A DNA stretch of 64,000 nt from Gemmatimonadaceae bacterium (GCA_036496605.1 DASXKV010000050.1:62001-126000); one strand, 5' to 3'. Shown: positions 18,442-25,702, counted from the first letter of the stretch. A program made the numbers and translations. The notes: generated by a model not told the origin, from the letters alone.

Positions 18442-18671
18442 CTGTCAAGGAGCGAATGAGGTCGCGTGGTCTGGAGCAGCATCGACGGTGAATCCTGCTG
18501 ATATACGCCGGTCAGCACGTCGCCATGCCGGAGCCACAAGAATTGGATTCGTCGGGAGCTGGCCCCTTCTAGACTCGGGGATCTCGCGTCTTACCCGCGA
18601 GCCGCATAACGCCATCGGGAGTGCTCGCCCTTCGAGCCCCAGGCGCACGCGACCACATCTTCATCAATTCG
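18442..18671 (-). ncRNA. Candidate bridge/seek RNA of the IS1111-type element
   Basis: 230 bp with no gene, downstream of the transposase where IS1111-subgroup elements encode their guide RNA. Read on the minus strand it can form several stems: GCTCG/CGAGC (18623-18637), CTCGCG/CGCGAG (18582-18600) and GCTGA/TCAGC (18498-18517). It contains TGGCGTTATGC (complement of 18604-18614), matching 10 of 11 bases of the restored target TGGCGTTAGGC. GCCTAACG at the transposase stop is complementary to the other strand of the same site. Position and matches are seen; the RNA itself is inference. Confidence 0.5.
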
Positions 18672-19805
18672 TTAGGCGACGAGCGCGACCTCCGGCGCCG
18701 GCAGGTCCCGCATCACGGCCCACAAGAAGCCGACCAACTCTCGCGCCACCGCCACGACCGCGATCTGCGGCACCTTCCGATACGCGAGATGTTGATACCG
18801 TTGGTGTAATCGCTGCTGCGCCTTCCACGCGTGGGCGATGACCGTGGCCGGTTGGCCCTGTTGCCGCCGACGAATCTCGACGCTCAGGTTGGGGCGATAG
18901 TGATAGCACCACGCCGCCTGCACGAGCACGTGCCGGCAGTGGCTGTTCCCCGCTTTCGTGATCGAGCCTTTCCGCTCGCGCGGGCCACTCGAGTCCTCAC
19001 GACAGACGAGACCGAGGTAGGCCGCGAGCTGGCCCGGCCGTTCGAAGCGCCGCCAGTCGCCGATCTCCGTCGCCAACACCATCGCCGCACGAAGCCCGAT
19101 CCCGCGGAAGCACGGTAACCGCGCGACCGCGGGAGCGAGCGTCGGGAGGAGCGCGAGCTGCTCGATCTGGCGATCGAGCTCGTCGCGCCGCTGCAACTTG
19201 TACGCGAGCAGCGCATGGTACTCCCGGAACACGAGCCGATCGGCGGGCGCGAGCGGCGATTGCTCACTCGTGAGGTGCTCGAGCCAGCGGAGATGCGGCG
19301 TACACCAGTTCGTCCCGTCGCGAAAGACGAAGCCACGGCGGGCGAGGAACTTGAGAATGTAGTGCCGCGACTTCAGGATCTCGCGCTGGAAGGTCTCGCG
19401 ACACCGCACGACGTCGCGCACGCGTTCCTCGGCCTCGGTGGGGATGCGAATCGCCGTGAGCTCGCCGGCGCGATAGAGCCGAGCCAGCTCGCAGGCGTCT
19501 CGCTTGTCGTGCTTCCGCTGGACGCCGGGGCGTTGCGGGATAAGCGACGGCGCGATCACCTCACACGCGTCGCCCCAGTCGCGCAGCGCGCGGTGGAGGA
19601 CGTAGCCAGCGCCACTCGCCTCATAGCAACTGCGCAACTCACCCTGCCGGGCGAGTCGATCAAGATACCGTTTGAGCTTCGGCAACTCGTTAGGAAGCCG
19701 GTCGACGTGCCTCGGCGTCTTCGCGCCGACCGGCAGCACCGCGATCGTGATGGAGTCCTTGTGGACATCCATGCCGAGATAGATGATAAGGGCAGCAGAT
19801 GACAT
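18672..19805 (-). CDS. IS110-family DEDD transposase
   Basis: 377 residues. The N-terminal RuvC-like DEDD domain has GMDVHKDSI (first Asp), CYEASGAGY (Glu) and HDKRDACEL (Asp pair); the C-terminal Transposase_20 domain has CFRGIGLRAAMVLATEIGD, with LAAYLGLVCREDSSG and TKAGNSHCRHVLVQAAW. It recombines via a circular intermediate under guidance of an element-encoded RNA. The TAA stop is embedded in GCCTAACG (18669-18676). The reading frame is intact, so the element may be functional. Confidence 0.95.
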   Translation of the reverse strand: MSSAALIIYLGMDVHKDSITIAVLPVGAKTPRHVDRLPNELPKLKRYLDRLARQGELRSCYEASGAGYVLHRALRDWGDACEVIAPSLIPQRPGVQRKHDKRDACELARLYRAGELTAIRIPTEAEERVRDVVRCRETFQREILKSRHYILKFLARRGFVFRDGTNWCTPHLRWLEHLTSEQSPLAPADRLVFREYHALLAYKLQRRDELDRQIEQLALLPTLAPAVARLPCFRGIGLRAAMVLATEIGDWRRFERPGQLAAYLGLVCREDSSGPRERKGSITKAGNSHCRHVLVQAAWCYHYRPNLSVEIRRRQQGQPATVIAHAWKAQQRLHQRYQHLAYRKVPQIAVVAVARELVGFLWAVMRDLPAPEVALVA

Positions 19806-19957
19806 GGGCTGGTCTCCGTGATGAGTGCGACAGTTCGATCGTCGCAGGTGGCTCTGGCAACTCCGGTTCGCACCGAGGAGCTAATCCACGTGAGAACCGG
19901 GGGCCAGCCCAGTCATATTTTCTAGGCTGCACACGCATCCAGATCATCGGTCAGAAC

Positions 19958-20512
19958 ATGGATCTCGTGCGGCCGACGCGCGAACACCTGGCGAGCTACG
20001 CGGATGCGCTCGATCGCGGTTGGTCGGCGGACACGCAGCGAGTTGAGGCTCGGCTCGATGAACTCCAGCGCATCGCTGCGGAGCCGGAAACCTTTCTCAC
20101 CGAGCAAATCGACCCCGAGGGCCGCGGGCCGCCGATCACGCTTTCCGACGGGTCCATCGTTCCGCGCCTTCCGAGCTATCGGCTTTGGATGTGGGATGGC
20201 GCGTTCAGCGGCAGTATCTCGTTCCGTTGGCAACCCGGAACCACGGTGCTTCCGCCGCATTGCCTGGGCCACATCGGATACAGCGTTGTGCCGTGGAAGC
20301 GCCAACGCGGCTACGCGACGCGCGCGCTGAGCCTCATACTCCCGCTCGCGCGCGCCCAAGGGTTGCCGTTTGTTGAGCTCACCGCCGATCCGGATAACGT
20401 CGCCTCACAGCGCGTGATCATTAGTAACGGTGGTGAGCTGATTGAGCGCTTCATCAAGCCGGTGGGCCACGGCGGTGGTGAAAGTCTTCGGTTTCGGATT
20501 CGATTTTCGTAG
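19958..20512 (+). CDS. Cassette gene: GNAT-family N-acetyltransferase
   Basis: 184 residues. The acetyl-CoA site is visible as IGYSVVPWKRQRGYATRAL, with a following helix ending ARAQGLPFVELTADPDNVASQRVI, the usual GNAT strand-4/helix-3 pair; ENGGELIE-like SNGGELIE closes the fold. The sequence resembles RimJ/RimL-type cassette acetyltransferases. The gene begins 31 bp after the restored R' box of attC2 and ends 8 bp before attC3. Substrate unknown; acetyltransferases including aminoglycoside types are common in cassettes, but nothing here singles out an antibiotic. Confidence 0.85.
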   Translation: MDLVRPTREHLASYADALDRGWSADTQRVEARLDELQRIAAEPETFLTEQIDPEGRGPPITLSDGSIVPRLPSYRLWMWDGAFSGSISFRWQPGTTVLPPHCLGHIGYSVVPWKRQRGYATRALSLILPLARAQGLPFVELTADPDNVASQRVIISNGGELIERFIKPVGHGGGESLRFRIRFS

Positions 20513-20520
20513 TGGCTGTA

Positions 20521-20615
20521 GGCTAACGAACGCTGAAGCTGACAATGGAGCTATCGATGATGCGTGCTTCGCGCGCATCTTTGTATCTCCCTTGCAGCTG
20601 GCTAACGCGTGAGAT
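20521..20615 (+). other. attC3 site
   Basis: R''-like GGCTAAC (20521), five-base spacer GAACG, L'' CTGAAGCT. The right arm has CAGCTGG and a decayed R' GTGAGAT (20609-20615). Arms pair imperfectly over AGCTGaCAATGGAG against CTCCCTTGCAGCT. An inner stem GATGCG/CGCATC tops the fold. Both R boxes deviate from consensus by one base, so recombination may be weak. Confidence 0.65.
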
Positions 20616-20645
20616 GGGCACGAGCATCCAGGTGAGGAAGTTCTC

Positions 20646-20966
20646 ATGAGCTCCGATGACCCCGACCATCCAGTGCTGTCCGATGCTTGGCGCTATGAGA
20701 TCGTCGGCCTTCGACTTGAACTCAAACCCGAGAACAGCGCTGAGCCATTCCTCGATCTCACTGTGGACCTCGACGGCAGCCGCCGCACATTGCGCTTTTT
20801 CAGTCCGCAGTCGATCGAGATTGAGGAAGGGGGGCCTGTGAGCGGCGGATTGAAGATTTTGGACGTGTCAGAACGTCAGCTCGATCGGCTGGGCGTGCGC
20901 GTTGATGACTACGAAGGGCGTTCCGGCTCGTTACGGTTCTGGGCTCGCGATGTCGTGCCCATCTAA
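20646..20966 (+). CDS. Cassette gene: hypothetical protein
   Basis: 106 residues, acidic, with a beta-rich pattern (YEIVGLRLELK, FLDLTVDLDGSRRTLRFFS, SLRFWARDVV). GAGGAAG precedes the ATG. The TAA stop lies within the R'' box of attC4 (ATCTAAC), and the gene starts 31 bp after attC3, so it is a standard single-gene cassette. No family is recognised; proteins of this kind are common unknowns of soil cassettes. Confidence 0.7.
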   Translation: MSSDDPDHPVLSDAWRYEIVGLRLELKPENSAEPFLDLTVDLDGSRRTLRFFSPQSIEIEEGGPVSGGLKILDVSERQLDRLGVRVDDYEGRSGSLRFWARDVVPI

Positions 20967-21051
20967 CGTTGCGTTGCAGCTGGCAGCCACCGTGTTGTTT
21001 CCCGGACGCCTGTCCGCAACTACCAACTCGAGTTCATCGCGCAGGTTGCCT
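20961..21051 (+). other. attC4 site, degenerate right end
   Basis: R'' ATCTAAC at 20961 contains the stop codon of the upstream cassette gene; spacer GTTGC; L'' GTTGCAGC. The right half is unclear: the best R' candidate, GTTGCCT at 21045, breaks the GTTRRRY rule and overlaps the R'' box of attC5. The two sites are nearly back to back with no gene between them. Confidence 0.5.
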
Positions 21052-21166
21052 AACGAACACTGAGGCTGAGGAGTTCTGCATCTCGGCGGAATGGCGCCGG
21101 CCAACATCTCGATTTAGTCTTTGATATTGCGCATGGAGTGCTTGCAGCTTGGCAGGGGCGTTAGTT
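21048..21166 (+). other. attC5 site
   Basis: R'' GCCTAAC (21048-21054), spacer GAACA, L'' CTGAGGCTG. The right arm CAGCTTGGCAGGGGCGTTAG at 21145 pairs with it in the pattern CTAACG...CTG...GCTG, ending in R' GTTAGTT (21160-21166), one base off consensus. 119 bp. Confidence 0.65.
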
Positions 21167-21191
21167 CGCAACAGGGGGTTGAATCGCAAGT

Positions 21192-21527
21192 CTCAATCGG
21201 TCAGCGATCCTCGTCATCCCGAAGCAGCCATACGCCGACTGGGCTAACTCGCTCGATGACCATGGCCCGCGGTTCAAGCTCTCAGAGGAGAGCGATGAAC
21301 TCACCGTCTTCCTCGGTCCAGAGCTCGATACTGTCGAGGAAGTCGAGGCGTTTGTCACCAAGCATTTCGACTTCTTCTTCGAACACTGGCTCTTCGGCTG
21401 GTCCACGGACGAGACTCAGTGGCCGGCACGCCGGACCCGTCGCCTGTTTCGCGAATGGTTTGACGTCCGAGTTCACACGATGGTGGAGGACGTTATTGAC
21501 GCGCCGTACGAGCTTGAGGACCTTTGA
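21192..21527 (+). CDS. Cassette gene without a standard start codon: hypothetical protein
   Basis: An open frame of 111 codons translates to a coherent acidic protein (ILVIPKQPYADWANSLD, GPELDTVEEVEAFVTKHFD, EHWLFGWSTDETQWPA) ending EDL, the look of a conserved small cassette protein. No ATG, GTG or TTG opens it: a TGA lies just upstream at 21180-21182 and the first plausible codon is CTC at 21192 (an ATC at 21183 is another option). It sits between attC5 and attC6. Either the start has mutated or an unusual codon is used. Confidence 0.55.
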   Translation, partial: LNRSAILVIPKQPYADWANSLDDHGPRFKLSEESDELTVFLGPELDTVEEVEAFVTKHFDFFFEHWLFGWSTDETQWPARRTRRLFREWFDVRVHTMVEDVIDAPYELEDL

Positions 21528-21543
21528 GCTCCTCGCGCCTGCG

Positions 21544-21612
21544 AGCTGACGAACGCCGAACGTGACAAGCGATCATTGCGTGCGGCTTTGCCGCATGATT
21601 GTGAAGGTGAGA
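21544..21612 (+). other. attC6 site, degenerate
   Basis: AGCTGAC replaces the R'' consensus (TAAC to TGAC), followed by the array's usual spacer GAACG and CCGAACG. A clear fold is present: ATCATTGCGTGCGGC/GCCGCATGAT around a TTT loop (21571-21599). No R' box fits. Probably a decayed site. Confidence 0.45.
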
Positions 21613-21640
21613 GCTGAGCTCGATCATGGAGGAACACACA

Positions 21641-22129
21641 ATGCGTGGCTCGAAGCAGACCGCAGTCGCCGCTCGTTTCGTCTCAGTGCTCGTACCGGTG
21701 GTCGCTTCCCTGCTCGTCGCGTCCGGCCTGCGGGCCGCCGGCGCCCAGGCGCCGAGCAATCCCTGCGCACAGGTCACGGTGGCCGAGGTGAGCGCCGCGC
21801 TCGGCGAGACCGTCGCGGCGGGACAACAGGCTGGCACGAAGACGTGCTCGTGGTCGGCCAACAAGCCGACGCATCAAGTCGTCTCCCTCATGTACTCGCC
21901 ACCTGGCGACTGGCAGACGCGCAAGACGCGGCCGATGCCCGGCATCACGAAGACGAGCGTAAGCGGCGTCGGCGACGAGGCGTTCACCGAGACGGCCGGT
22001 AATTTCTCGACGCTCTATGTGAAGAAGGGAAGCACGACCTTCATGGTGCGCGTATACGGCGTGCCCGATCTCGGTCGGCAGCTAGCTATCCAGAAGCCGA
22101 TCGCGCAGAAGGTCGCGGCGAAGGTCTGA
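21641..22129 (+). CDS. Exported hypothetical protein, DUF3558-like
   Basis: Signal peptide with a long hydrophobic core (VSVLVPVVASLLVASGLRAAGAQA). The mature part has NPCAQVTVAEVSAALGE and KTCSWSANKP, the cysteine pair and 'C..v...ea...lG' pattern seen in DUF3558-type proteins, then a beta-rich tail. Start at 21641 is chosen because GGAGGA lies 8 bp before it, inside the upstream alternative ATG at 21626. About 162 residues. It follows a decayed attC but has no attC of its own, so it may be chromosomal. Confidence 0.65.
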   Translation: MRGSKQTAVAARFVSVLVPVVASLLVASGLRAAGAQAPSNPCAQVTVAEVSAALGETVAAGQQAGTKTCSWSANKPTHQVVSLMYSPPGDWQTRKTRPMPGITKTSVSGVGDEAFTETAGNFSTLYVKKGSTTFMVRVYGVPDLGRQLAIQKPIAQKVAAKV

Positions 22130-22179
22130 CGGCCGGCGGACAGCTGTCAGGGGTCCACTACGTTCATCGAGCCGTTGAC

Positions 22180-23148
22180 CTACGCCGTCTGCACCTGAGT
22201 CGTGTACGCGAGCCACGCGTGGTACTGCGGCAGGCGGCCGTGCACAGCGTCGAAGTATGTCTGCTGGATGCGACGCGTGATCGGTCCCGGCTTGCCGTCG
22301 CCCACCGGACTGCCGTCCACCTCGGTGATCGGCGTGACCTCGATGGCAGTGCCAGTGAAGAACGCCTCGTCGGCGCCGGCGACGTCGTCGAGCGTGAGTG
22401 GGCGAACGTCGACGGGGACGCCAAGGTCGGGCGCGATCTGGAGGACGCTGTCGCGCGTGATGCCGAGGACGATGGACGCGTCGGCGTCGTTGGTGATGAC
22501 GCGCCCGTCCTTCACGAGAAAGAGGTTGGCGCCGGAGCCTTCGGCAACGTCTCCCTTGTAGTTCAGCATCAGCGCATCGTCGAAGCCGCGCTTGTTGGCA
22601 TCTTGCACGGCGCGCACCGAGTTGGTGTAGTGGCCGCATGCTTTCACGAACGGCGGGAGCGAGGCGGCATCGATGCGGCGCACGCTCGAGACGGTGACGC
22701 GCACGCCGCGCTCCGGGCCGCCCTGGATGTACGGCCGACCGGGCACGGCGATGATGGCGACGGAGACCGGGCACCCCTTGGGCCAGACGTTGAAGCTGTA
22801 CGAGTCGAAGAAGGCGAGTGGGCGGAGATACGCGTTATCCAGCGAGTTCGCTCGGATGACGTCGAGCGACGCGGCGCAGAGTTGCTCGAAGGAGTAGGGC
22901 CACGCGATTTCGTAGTACGACGCAGACGCCGCGAATCGACGCATGTGGGCGTCGAGGCGAAAGATCGCCGGGCCATCGGCGGTGTCGTAGGAGCGCATCC
23001 CCTCGAAGACGCCGGTACCGTATTGCAGCGCGTGCGCACTGACGTGTATACGGGCGTCGTCCCAGGGTGTCAGTTCGCCGTTGAACCAAATGAGGTCGGA
23101 TTTGGTAAAGGGGGGCATGGGCGGCGCCGGCCGGGGATAGGGTTGCAT
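22180..23148 (-). CDS. ilvE: Branched-chain amino acid aminotransferase
   Basis: About 322 residues of fold-type IV PLP enzyme: WFNGELTPWDDARIHVSAHALQYGTGVFEGMR, PFVKACGHYTNS with the PLP lysine, FDDALMLNYKGDVAEGSGANLFLV and EAFFTGTAIEVTPI are all diagnostic of IlvE. It interconverts Leu, Ile and Val with their 2-oxo acids. ATG at 23148 is used; it lies 6 bp from the divergent hydrolase start. It stands in the middle of the cassette region but reads against it and has no attC, so it is probably chromosomal rather than a cassette. Confidence 0.93.
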   Translation of the reverse strand: MQPYPRPAPPMPPFTKSDLIWFNGELTPWDDARIHVSAHALQYGTGVFEGMRSYDTADGPAIFRLDAHMRRFAASASYYEIAWPYSFEQLCAASLDVIRANSLDNAYLRPLAFFDSYSFNVWPKGCPVSVAIIAVPGRPYIQGGPERGVRVTVSSVRRIDAASLPPFVKACGHYTNSVRAVQDANKRGFDDALMLNYKGDVAEGSGANLFLVKDGRVITNDADASIVLGITRDSVLQIAPDLGVPVDVRPLTLDDVAGADEAFFTGTAIEVTPITEVDGSPVGDGKPGPITRRIQQTYFDAVHGRLPQYHAWLAYTTQVQTA

Positions 23149-23153
23149 AGAAT

Positions 23154-24293
23154 ATGAGCTTCGCCTTCGATCCGACGATAGCCATGAAGTCACATCGGGC
23201 TCCAACGAACGGTCTTCGCCGCGAGCGACTGCGGGCGTCCCCGCGCTTCGACGGCCGAGTGTTTCGCAATACGTACCCCGTCTCGACAGGGCTCAAGGCG
23301 GGCGTCGAGCGTCCGACGATGCGCGACTTCCTCTGTCCCGACGAAGAGCGTGTGCCCTCGGCGCCGCTCCCGCTCGTCGACCCAGTCGGGTTCTGGGCAA
23401 AGCGACCGGCGTCCGGCCTTCGCGTCACGTGGCTCGGACATTCGACTCTGCTCATCGAGATCGACGGCGTGCGCGTCCTCACGGATCCGGTTTGGAGTGA
23501 CCGAGCCTCGCCGCTGTCCTTCGCTGGACCCAAGCGATTTCATCCTCCTCCAGCGGCTCTCGCCGCGCTGCCGCCGCTCGACGCCATAATCTTGTCGCAC
23601 GACCATTACGACCATCTCGATAGTTCGACCATTCGCAAGTTGGCCAGGACGCGCGGCGCCACGCCGTTCATCACCTCGCTCGGAGTCGGCGAGCGCCTCG
23701 AGCGCTGGGGCGTCCCGGCGAAGCGCGTCACGGAGTTGGACTGGTGGGAGACGGCCGAGGTGAAGGGCCTAACGATTACCGCGGCGCCGGCGCAGCATTT
23801 CTCCGGGCGAGGCATCCGGGACCGCAACATGACGCTCTGGTCGTCGTTCCACCTGCGCGGCGCGAGGCACTCCTTCTTCTTCGGCGCGGACAGCGGCCTC
23901 ACGCCGGAATACTCGGACATCGCGCGGCGCCTCGGCCCATTCGACATGGTCGCCCTGGAGATTGGCGCGTATCACCCGTCGTGGGGCGACATCCACATGG
24001 GTCCCGTCAACGCACTGAAAGCGTATGAGCTGCTGGGAAGCGGCGACTTTCTGCCGATTCACTGGGGAACGTTCAATCTCGCGATTCACCCCTGGAGTGA
24101 GCCGGCGGAGACCGTATATCGGCTCGGGGCGGGTGTGCCGTTGATCATGCCGAGGCTCGGCGCGCCCACCGAACCGAGCGAGCCGAATGGCGTGGATCCG
24201 TGGTGGCGGGCGGTTGCGAGCACCGCTCCGGAGCCGCTCGCGGAGTCGGATGCTCCGGAGACCCTGGTGTCGGTGAAGCGCCTGATGGACTGA
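23154..24293 (+). CDS. Metallo-beta-lactamase-fold hydrolase, NAPE-PLD/UlaG-like
   Basis: 379 residues. The fold's metal motif HDHYDHLD follows the hydrophobic strand in DAIILSHDHYD; earlier TWLGHSTLLIEIDG and LTDPVWSDRASP are the conserved opening of the NAPE-PLD branch, and EIGAYHP plus LPIHWGTFNLA supply later metal ligands. It likely cleaves phosphodiester or lactone bonds. An internal ATG at 23184 could also serve. The final TGA is followed directly and in the same frame by a truncated zinc-ribbon coding stretch, indicating a join. Confidence 0.85.
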   Translation: MSFAFDPTIAMKSHRAPTNGLRRERLRASPRFDGRVFRNTYPVSTGLKAGVERPTMRDFLCPDEERVPSAPLPLVDPVGFWAKRPASGLRVTWLGHSTLLIEIDGVRVLTDPVWSDRASPLSFAGPKRFHPPPAALAALPPLDAIILSHDHYDHLDSSTIRKLARTRGATPFITSLGVGERLERWGVPAKRVTELDWWETAEVKGLTITAAPAQHFSGRGIRDRNMTLWSSFHLRGARHSFFFGADSGLTPEYSDIARRLGPFDMVALEIGAYHPSWGDIHMGPVNALKAYELLGSGDFLPIHWGTFNLAIHPWSEPAETVYRLGAGVPLIMPRLGAPTEPSEPNGVDPWWRAVASTAPEPLAESDAPETLVSVKRLMD

Positions 24294-24431
24294 GCATGCT
24301 GGGCACCGGGCGAGCCGGAGCCGCGACGGTTTCTCCGCGGAATCAAGTACCATGCGGACGAGGTGATTCCACTGACGGGGTATCGCTGTCCGACGTGCGG
24401 CTATGTCGAGTTCTATGCGCGGCCTGCCTAA
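24294..24431 (+). pseudogene. Start-less zinc-ribbon cassette gene remnant
   Basis: 45 codons directly after the hydrolase TGA, in the same frame, encode ACWAPGEPEPRRFLRGIKY and then PLTGYRCPTCGYVEFYARPA. The CPTC pair is half of a zinc ribbon; only one cysteine of the expected first pair is present (CWAPGE). There is no start codon. The TAA stop is inside the R'' box of attC7, so this is the 3' end of a cassette gene joined to the chromosomal gene. It could also be made by read-through. Confidence 0.55.
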
Positions 24432-24526
24432 CGAACGCCGAAGCTGCCAGAGGATCCATTGAATTGTTTGCGGCTCCGCCGTAAACTCTTATTGAATTTC
24501 GTTGCCGCTTAGCTCGGGCGTTCGAT
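24426..24526 (+). other. attC7 site
   Basis: R'' GCCTAAC (24426-24432), spacer GAACG, L'' CCGAAGCT; then ATTGAATTG and the stem TTTGCGG/CCGTAAA. The right arm GCTTAGCTCGGGC ends in GTTCGAT (24520-24526), one base off the GTTRRRY rule. 101 bp; the left arm is nearly the same as in attC3 and attC8. Confidence 0.7.
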
Positions 24527-24541
24527 GGACACGACTCGCTC

Positions 24542-24916
24542 ATGACGTTGAGGATTTCAAACACGCTCACGCCGCGCCAACGCTACCTTCTCATACTCTA
24601 CGGCGTCGCAACCACATTCGCCGTCGTATCCACGCTTTGGGGCTGGCTCGGCGATTGTGCTCGACGCGAAATCGACGGCCAGTGCGGTATGTCGACGGCG
24701 TTCGGAGCCGCCATCGGCTTTGTCGGCGCCTGTATGATTCTCGCCTTCGGCCACTGGTTTCCCGTCCTTGCTCGGCTCGCAGGACTTTCACGCCCAGCTA
24801 ACGATGTGACCAGGGGGCGCACTCTAACTACTTCTCGCGAGTGCCCGCCGAACCAGCCGCCCGCGTCTGACATCCTTCGTGTCCCGCTCCCGAAGAGTCC
24901 ATCTGACGAACGCTGA
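24542..24916 (+). CDS. Cassette gene: two-helix membrane protein
   Basis: 124 residues with two clear membrane segments (YLLILYGVATTFAVVSTLWGWL and AAIGFVGACMILAFGHWF) separated by CARREIDGQC, and a polar proline-rich tail. ATG at 24542 lies 15 bp after the R' box of attC7; the stop overlaps the attC8 left arm. Unknown function; small inner-membrane proteins recur in this array (three others). Confidence 0.7.
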   Translation: MTLRISNTLTPRQRYLLILYGVATTFAVVSTLWGWLGDCARREIDGQCGMSTAFGAAIGFVGACMILAFGHWFPVLARLAGLSRPANDVTRGRTLTTSRECPPNQPPASDILRVPLPKSPSDER

Positions 24917-24939
24917 CGCTGGCCACGGGGTTTATTGAA
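24901..24939 (+). other. attC8, left arm only
   Basis: ATCTGAC (R'' with TAAC changed to TGAC), spacer GAACG, L'' CTGACGCT and the conserved ATTGAATTG. No matching right arm or GTTRRRY was found before the next gene, so the site seems truncated. Confidence 0.45.
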
Positions 24940-25341
24940 TTGCGAACGCCTTCGGGGTGGCGCCGGCGGCCCACGGTCGCAAAGCTCGATCTCACCCTCG
25001 CCCTTGCGATGCTCGTACTTGCAATCGGACTCTGTGTCGATGGCGCCCTCGCGGCGCGTGCCGCGGTTGCCGCCAATGGCTACAATGTTGATTCGGGCGT
25101 CTACGAACAGGCGTTCGCCGTGGTCGTGCTCGTCCCAATCGTTGCCGTCCTTCTACTTGCGGCACGCGCGAATAGTACGCGTCCCTGGACTCCCCGCTGG
25201 ACGGGGCTCGTACTGCATTTTGCCGGCCTGCTGCTAGTGGGCCTGGTGGCCATGATCCTAGTCTTCGTAGCAGCTGCACCGCTCTTCCGCGACAGACAAA
25301 CGCGACCCTCGCCGCCTAACGCGAACGTTGCTGCTGACTAG
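24940..25341 (+). CDS. Cassette gene: three-helix membrane protein
   Basis: 133 residues from a TTG at 24940, with three membrane segments (LTLALAMLVLAIGLCVDGALA, AFAVVVLVPIVAVLLLAA, LVLHFAGLLLVGLVAMILVFVAAA). The true start is uncertain because the first ~14 residues overlap the decayed attC8 and no ATG is available. The stop TAG lies 19 bp after the R'' box of attC9, so the coding frame runs into the site. No family recognised. Confidence 0.6.
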   Translation: MRTPSGWRRRPTVAKLDLTLALAMLVLAIGLCVDGALAARAAVAANGYNVDSGVYEQAFAVVVLVPIVAVLLLAARANSTRPWTPRWTGLVLHFAGLLLVGLVAMILVFVAAAPLFRDRQTRPSPPNANVAAD

Positions 25342-25432
25342 CGATTCATTGAAATGTGCGCTGCGCGTGCACTCTGATTGCGTTCCACTTGAAGCAGAAC
25401 TGGCGCGGTAGCCGGCCAGTACAGCTTTCTAA
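25314..25432 (+). other. attC9 site, right end unclear
   Basis: R'' GCCTAAC (25314-25320), then GCGAACGTTGCTGC, an ATTGAAATG version of the box seen in attC7 and attC8, and a stem TGTGCGC/GCGTGCAC (25350-25370). No consensus R' box precedes the next gene. Confidence 0.5.
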
Positions 25433-25435
25433 GTC

Positions 25436-25702
25436 ATGACCATTCGACTTATCGGCCGTGTGCAGCCAGGCAAGGGAGACGCGTCGAATTTGGCGAACGA
25501 GCATGATTGGCTCTGGACGCCGACGACAGCGGCGCGAGATCGGCCAGATCCGTGGGTCATCGAAATAATTGCGGCCGTCAATCTGCGGGCAACCTATGGG
25601 CTCGTCGACGGCGCATCTCTTGAAGTAGCGTCGCTCGGCGTGGCCCCACGCCCACGCTCACCGAGCGCGCCCCCGGCGGACGTCGCTGATCCTGCCCGCT
25701 AA
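25436..25702 (+). CDS. Cassette gene: hypothetical protein
   Basis: 88 residues (MTIRLIGRVQPGKGDASNLA, WVIEIIAAVNLRATYGLVDG), ending in a proline-rich tail. No membrane segment or known motif. Its TAA stop is part of CGCTAAC, the R''-like box of attC10. Start ATG at 25436 directly follows attC9. Function unknown. Confidence 0.6.
   Translation: MTIRLIGRVQPGKGDASNLANEHDWLWTPTTAARDRPDPWVIEIIAAVNLRATYGLVDGASLEVASLGVAPRPRSPSAPPADVADPAR

Larger units (their letters stand above)
18428..19918 (-). mobile_element. IS110-family, IS1111-type insertion sequence inside attC2
   Basis: About 1.49 kb bounded by 14-bp inverted repeats ATATGACTGGGCTG (18428-18441) and its complement (19905-19918), with 1 and 5 extra bases between these and the attC halves. 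Subterminal inverted repeats and a longer noncoding tail downstream of the transposase mark the IS1111 subgroup; IS110 proper lacks such repeats. No target duplication is visible. The IS1111-attC group is known to insert specifically in integron attC sites, matching what is seen. Confidence 0.85.
18306..19927 (+). other. attC2, split by an IS1111-type insertion
   Basis: Left part: R'' ACCTAAC at 18306-18312, spacer GTCCG, L'' TTGAACC at 18318, and a partner L' GGTTAA at 18411 that lacks one base, as the extrahelical base rule of attC predicts. The R' box begins GCGTT ending at 18426 and is then interrupted. After the element, AGGC occurs at 19924-19927. Joining GTT and AGGC restores GTTAGGC, a perfect R' box. 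Confidence 0.75.

Noticed and set aside
22160-24293. ilvE and the metallo-hydrolase as integron cassettes
   Set aside because: Neither has an attC directly after it, and ilvE reads against the array; chromosomal origin is more likely.
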